Source: Pyrus communis (lineage: Eukaryota; Streptophyta; Magnoliopsida; Rosales; Rosaceae). From it: a stretch of DNA of 64,000 bases. The translations under genes were made by a program, and so were the position numbers. Positions within the stretch are counted from its first letter, which is position 1, and each line of letters opens with the position of its first letter. Below are positions 62,483-64,000 of this stretch, in pieces. Location: positions 8,133,215-8,197,214 of the forward strand of contig NC_084809.1 of assembly GCF_963583255.1 (NCBI RefSeq), given 5' to 3'. Under the pieces are notes generated by a model that was not told the origin of the DNA, searched no databases, and was given only the letters and a program-made list of their open reading frames with translations.

Positions 62483-63801
62483 TTAGATGATATGTTTGCA
62501 TTGCAGTTCTTGCTCAAACGCAGACTATTTATACTGCTACTGAGCTACTTTTCAACATCTACTGTTTTGAAGTACGTTGATGGGATGAGGTACTAGCGTA
62601 GCGTGCCTTTGGAAATGAGTGACTGAAATAAAACCAAGAGGAGAGGAAAGGATGAGATTATGGATGGAGCCTACCATTCAACGAATGGCTCTCGATTATG
62701 TAATTAATTCGACAGACATGCTCTTGAAGTTTAATATTTTTCATTAAATAAAGTTATTAGAAAACTTTTGGTTAAAATTTAAAGTTTTAAAAACTTTGTC
62801 AGTAGCTTTTCTATAAAAAAGAAATACATATAAGTTTTTATGTATATATTTTTATTTTACTAATACAGAACGTCACATGACAATATACCGATACCATATA
62901 AATTGTTCTAATACAGATGGCATATCTTTTCTCCATTTGCTACCTCACTTCATACATCAAGCACACAAGTCTACAACAAGAAGTCGTTTCACTTTATTTT
63001 CGATTGGACCATATGATCATGACTCATGAGATTACAATTGGACTAGGATGAGTTGTCAAGGCAATGGTCCATACGCAGGTCACCACAAAGGATGTGATTT
63101 GCTTTGCCCCTTGTTCTTGTAAGGAAGAAAGAAGATTCTCGTTTAAATTTGGGTTTTCATCACAATTTATCGTTGAAATTGACCTTCATTATCAAAATTG
63201 TTACTAAAATAAAAAATCAATCAATGTAGTTCTTGAAAATAGGTGTTACAAATTAATGTAGTTATTCCATCACAATTCTGTTTAAAATTCTGTTAAGTAC
63301 TGATGTGGCACATAAATGGGTCCCACAAGATTTATGGGTTTTTTATCACAAATGGTCCCTGAAATTGACCTACACCATCAATATAATCCCTGAAATTGAC
63401 ACACACCATCAATATGATCCCTGAAATTGAAAATCAATCAATGTTGTCCTTGAAAATAAGTGTTGCAAATCAATATGATCCTTCAGCCACAATTGTGTAA
63501 AAAAAAATTTGTTATGTGCTGATGTGGATTTTAATAATTAATTAAAAAATTGTCTAAATACTTTTTTGCACAATGGATTTTTTTCTTCTTCTTCTTATAG
63601 TGCTTACTCCAAAGAGAGTCGCTTCCATAAATTCTCAAAGGCACAAATTTGAGAAATTAAAATTCCGTCGTTTCTATTTCCGTTATTTTGAAATTTCTTA
63701 GTAATCTTAAATTTTCTCATCCAAACACAGTAATAGATTCTCATATGCTAATTTATGACACAGCAACAAAAATTACTATTTAACTCATTAACTCTATCGC
63801 T
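62483..63801. other. Upstream region of second UGT85A copy and intergenic repeats
   Basis: No gene. The block 62,945-63,105 repeats 58,490-58,650 (TCGTTTCACTTTATTTTCGA and CACCACAAAGGATGTGATTT phrases). A two-part direct repeat at about 63,160-63,530 (TGAAATTGACCT, AATCAATCAATGT and CTGATGTGG phrases) looks like a decayed MITE-type element of the 'balance of calls' kind common in plant intergenic DNA. Confidence 0.55.
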
Positions 63802-64000
63802 CTACTCAAAAGAGTTTCTTAATAGCACATTATTGACTAAATTGTCCAGGTTTGTGGATGAGGAACCATTTGGACTGGTGGATTCTTCTGCAAGTTTCTT
63901 CCACTGCATGACCTTAATTTTCATTTTCTTACCCTTTTCTCCCTCCATTAATTCTCTAACAAGATTCTCTACTTCTACTCTTTTGACATCATTACTAATC
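63802..64000 (-). CDS. Third UGT85A-like gene, 3' end only (runs off the window)
   Basis: The minus-strand frame ends with TAG at 63802-63804. It encodes the conserved C-terminal helix region: ISNDVKR, LVRELMEGEKGKKM and WKKLAEEST, then a GSSSTNLDNLVNNVLL end. It is more diverged from the first two copies than they are from each other. The PSPG box and everything upstream lie beyond the window edge, so completeness cannot be judged. Confidence 0.88.
   Translation of the reverse strand, partial: ISNDVKRVEVENLVRELMEGEKGKKMKIKVMQWKKLAEESTSPNGSSSTNLDNLVNNVLLRNSFE

Overview
The window is nuclear DNA of a flowering plant. It shows intron-containing genes with GT-AG borders, AT-rich intergenic DNA, plant-only families (VQ protein, pectin methylesterase, UGT71 and UGT85 glycosyltransferases) and dense transposon remains. 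The 5S-derived Cassandra elements, a tRNA-derived SINE and the tandem UGT71/UGT85A clusters fit a woody Rosaceae such as apple or pear. That placement is an inference from recognised families, not a database result.

Layout. 1-10,300: one intronless gene (VQ22/JAV1-like, 3290-4012) in a field of small transposons: two head-to-head Cassandra TRIMs with intact target duplications, a SINE with a 12-bp duplication, a TRIM on the minus strand, and two Mutator-type MITEs. 10,367-13,346: a five-exon pectin methylesterase with MITEs in introns 1 and 4. 15,090-18,432: an eight-exon choline-phosphate cytidylyltransferase (CCT) with one GC-AG intron. 18,082-24,452: a tandem duplication of the CCT last exon plus about 2.7-2.9 kb of 3' flank. 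The second exon copy is a pseudogene joined directly to a broken Copia gag. 26,444-27,703: a three-exon ZIP metal transporter behind a duplicated promoter block. 28,650-50,300: a UGT71 birth-and-death region with one intact gene (34,546-35,961, minus), two pseudogenes and two flank or 3' remnants, split by a 2.3-kb solo LTR, a 2.9-kb CACTA element and a deleted Copia element. 50,300-52,441: LTR and Copia 3' remnants. 54,817-64,000: a tandem UGT85A cluster on the minus strand with two intact two-exon genes and the 3' end of a third running off the window.

How the genes relate. The single-copy genes look unrelated in pathway: a jasmonate/WRKY-linked regulator, a cell-wall enzyme, a phosphatidylcholine-pathway enzyme and a metal transporter. 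The right half is specialised metabolism: UDP-sugar glycosyltransferases of two families that expanded by local duplication. The UGT71 copies decayed under transposon insertion, whereas the UGT85A copies remain nearly identical but carry different DNA directly upstream of the start codon.

I found no CRISPR array, no operon, no tRNA or true rRNA gene, and no convincing unknown multi-gene system. The most notable points are structural: exact transposon insertions with target duplications, the chimeric 3' half of a Cassandra element, the CCT-exon/Copia junction, the promoter difference between tandem UGT85A genes, and the layered insertions that dismantled the UGT71 cluster. Exon borders were set by hand from reading frame, splice dinucleotides and family knowledge.
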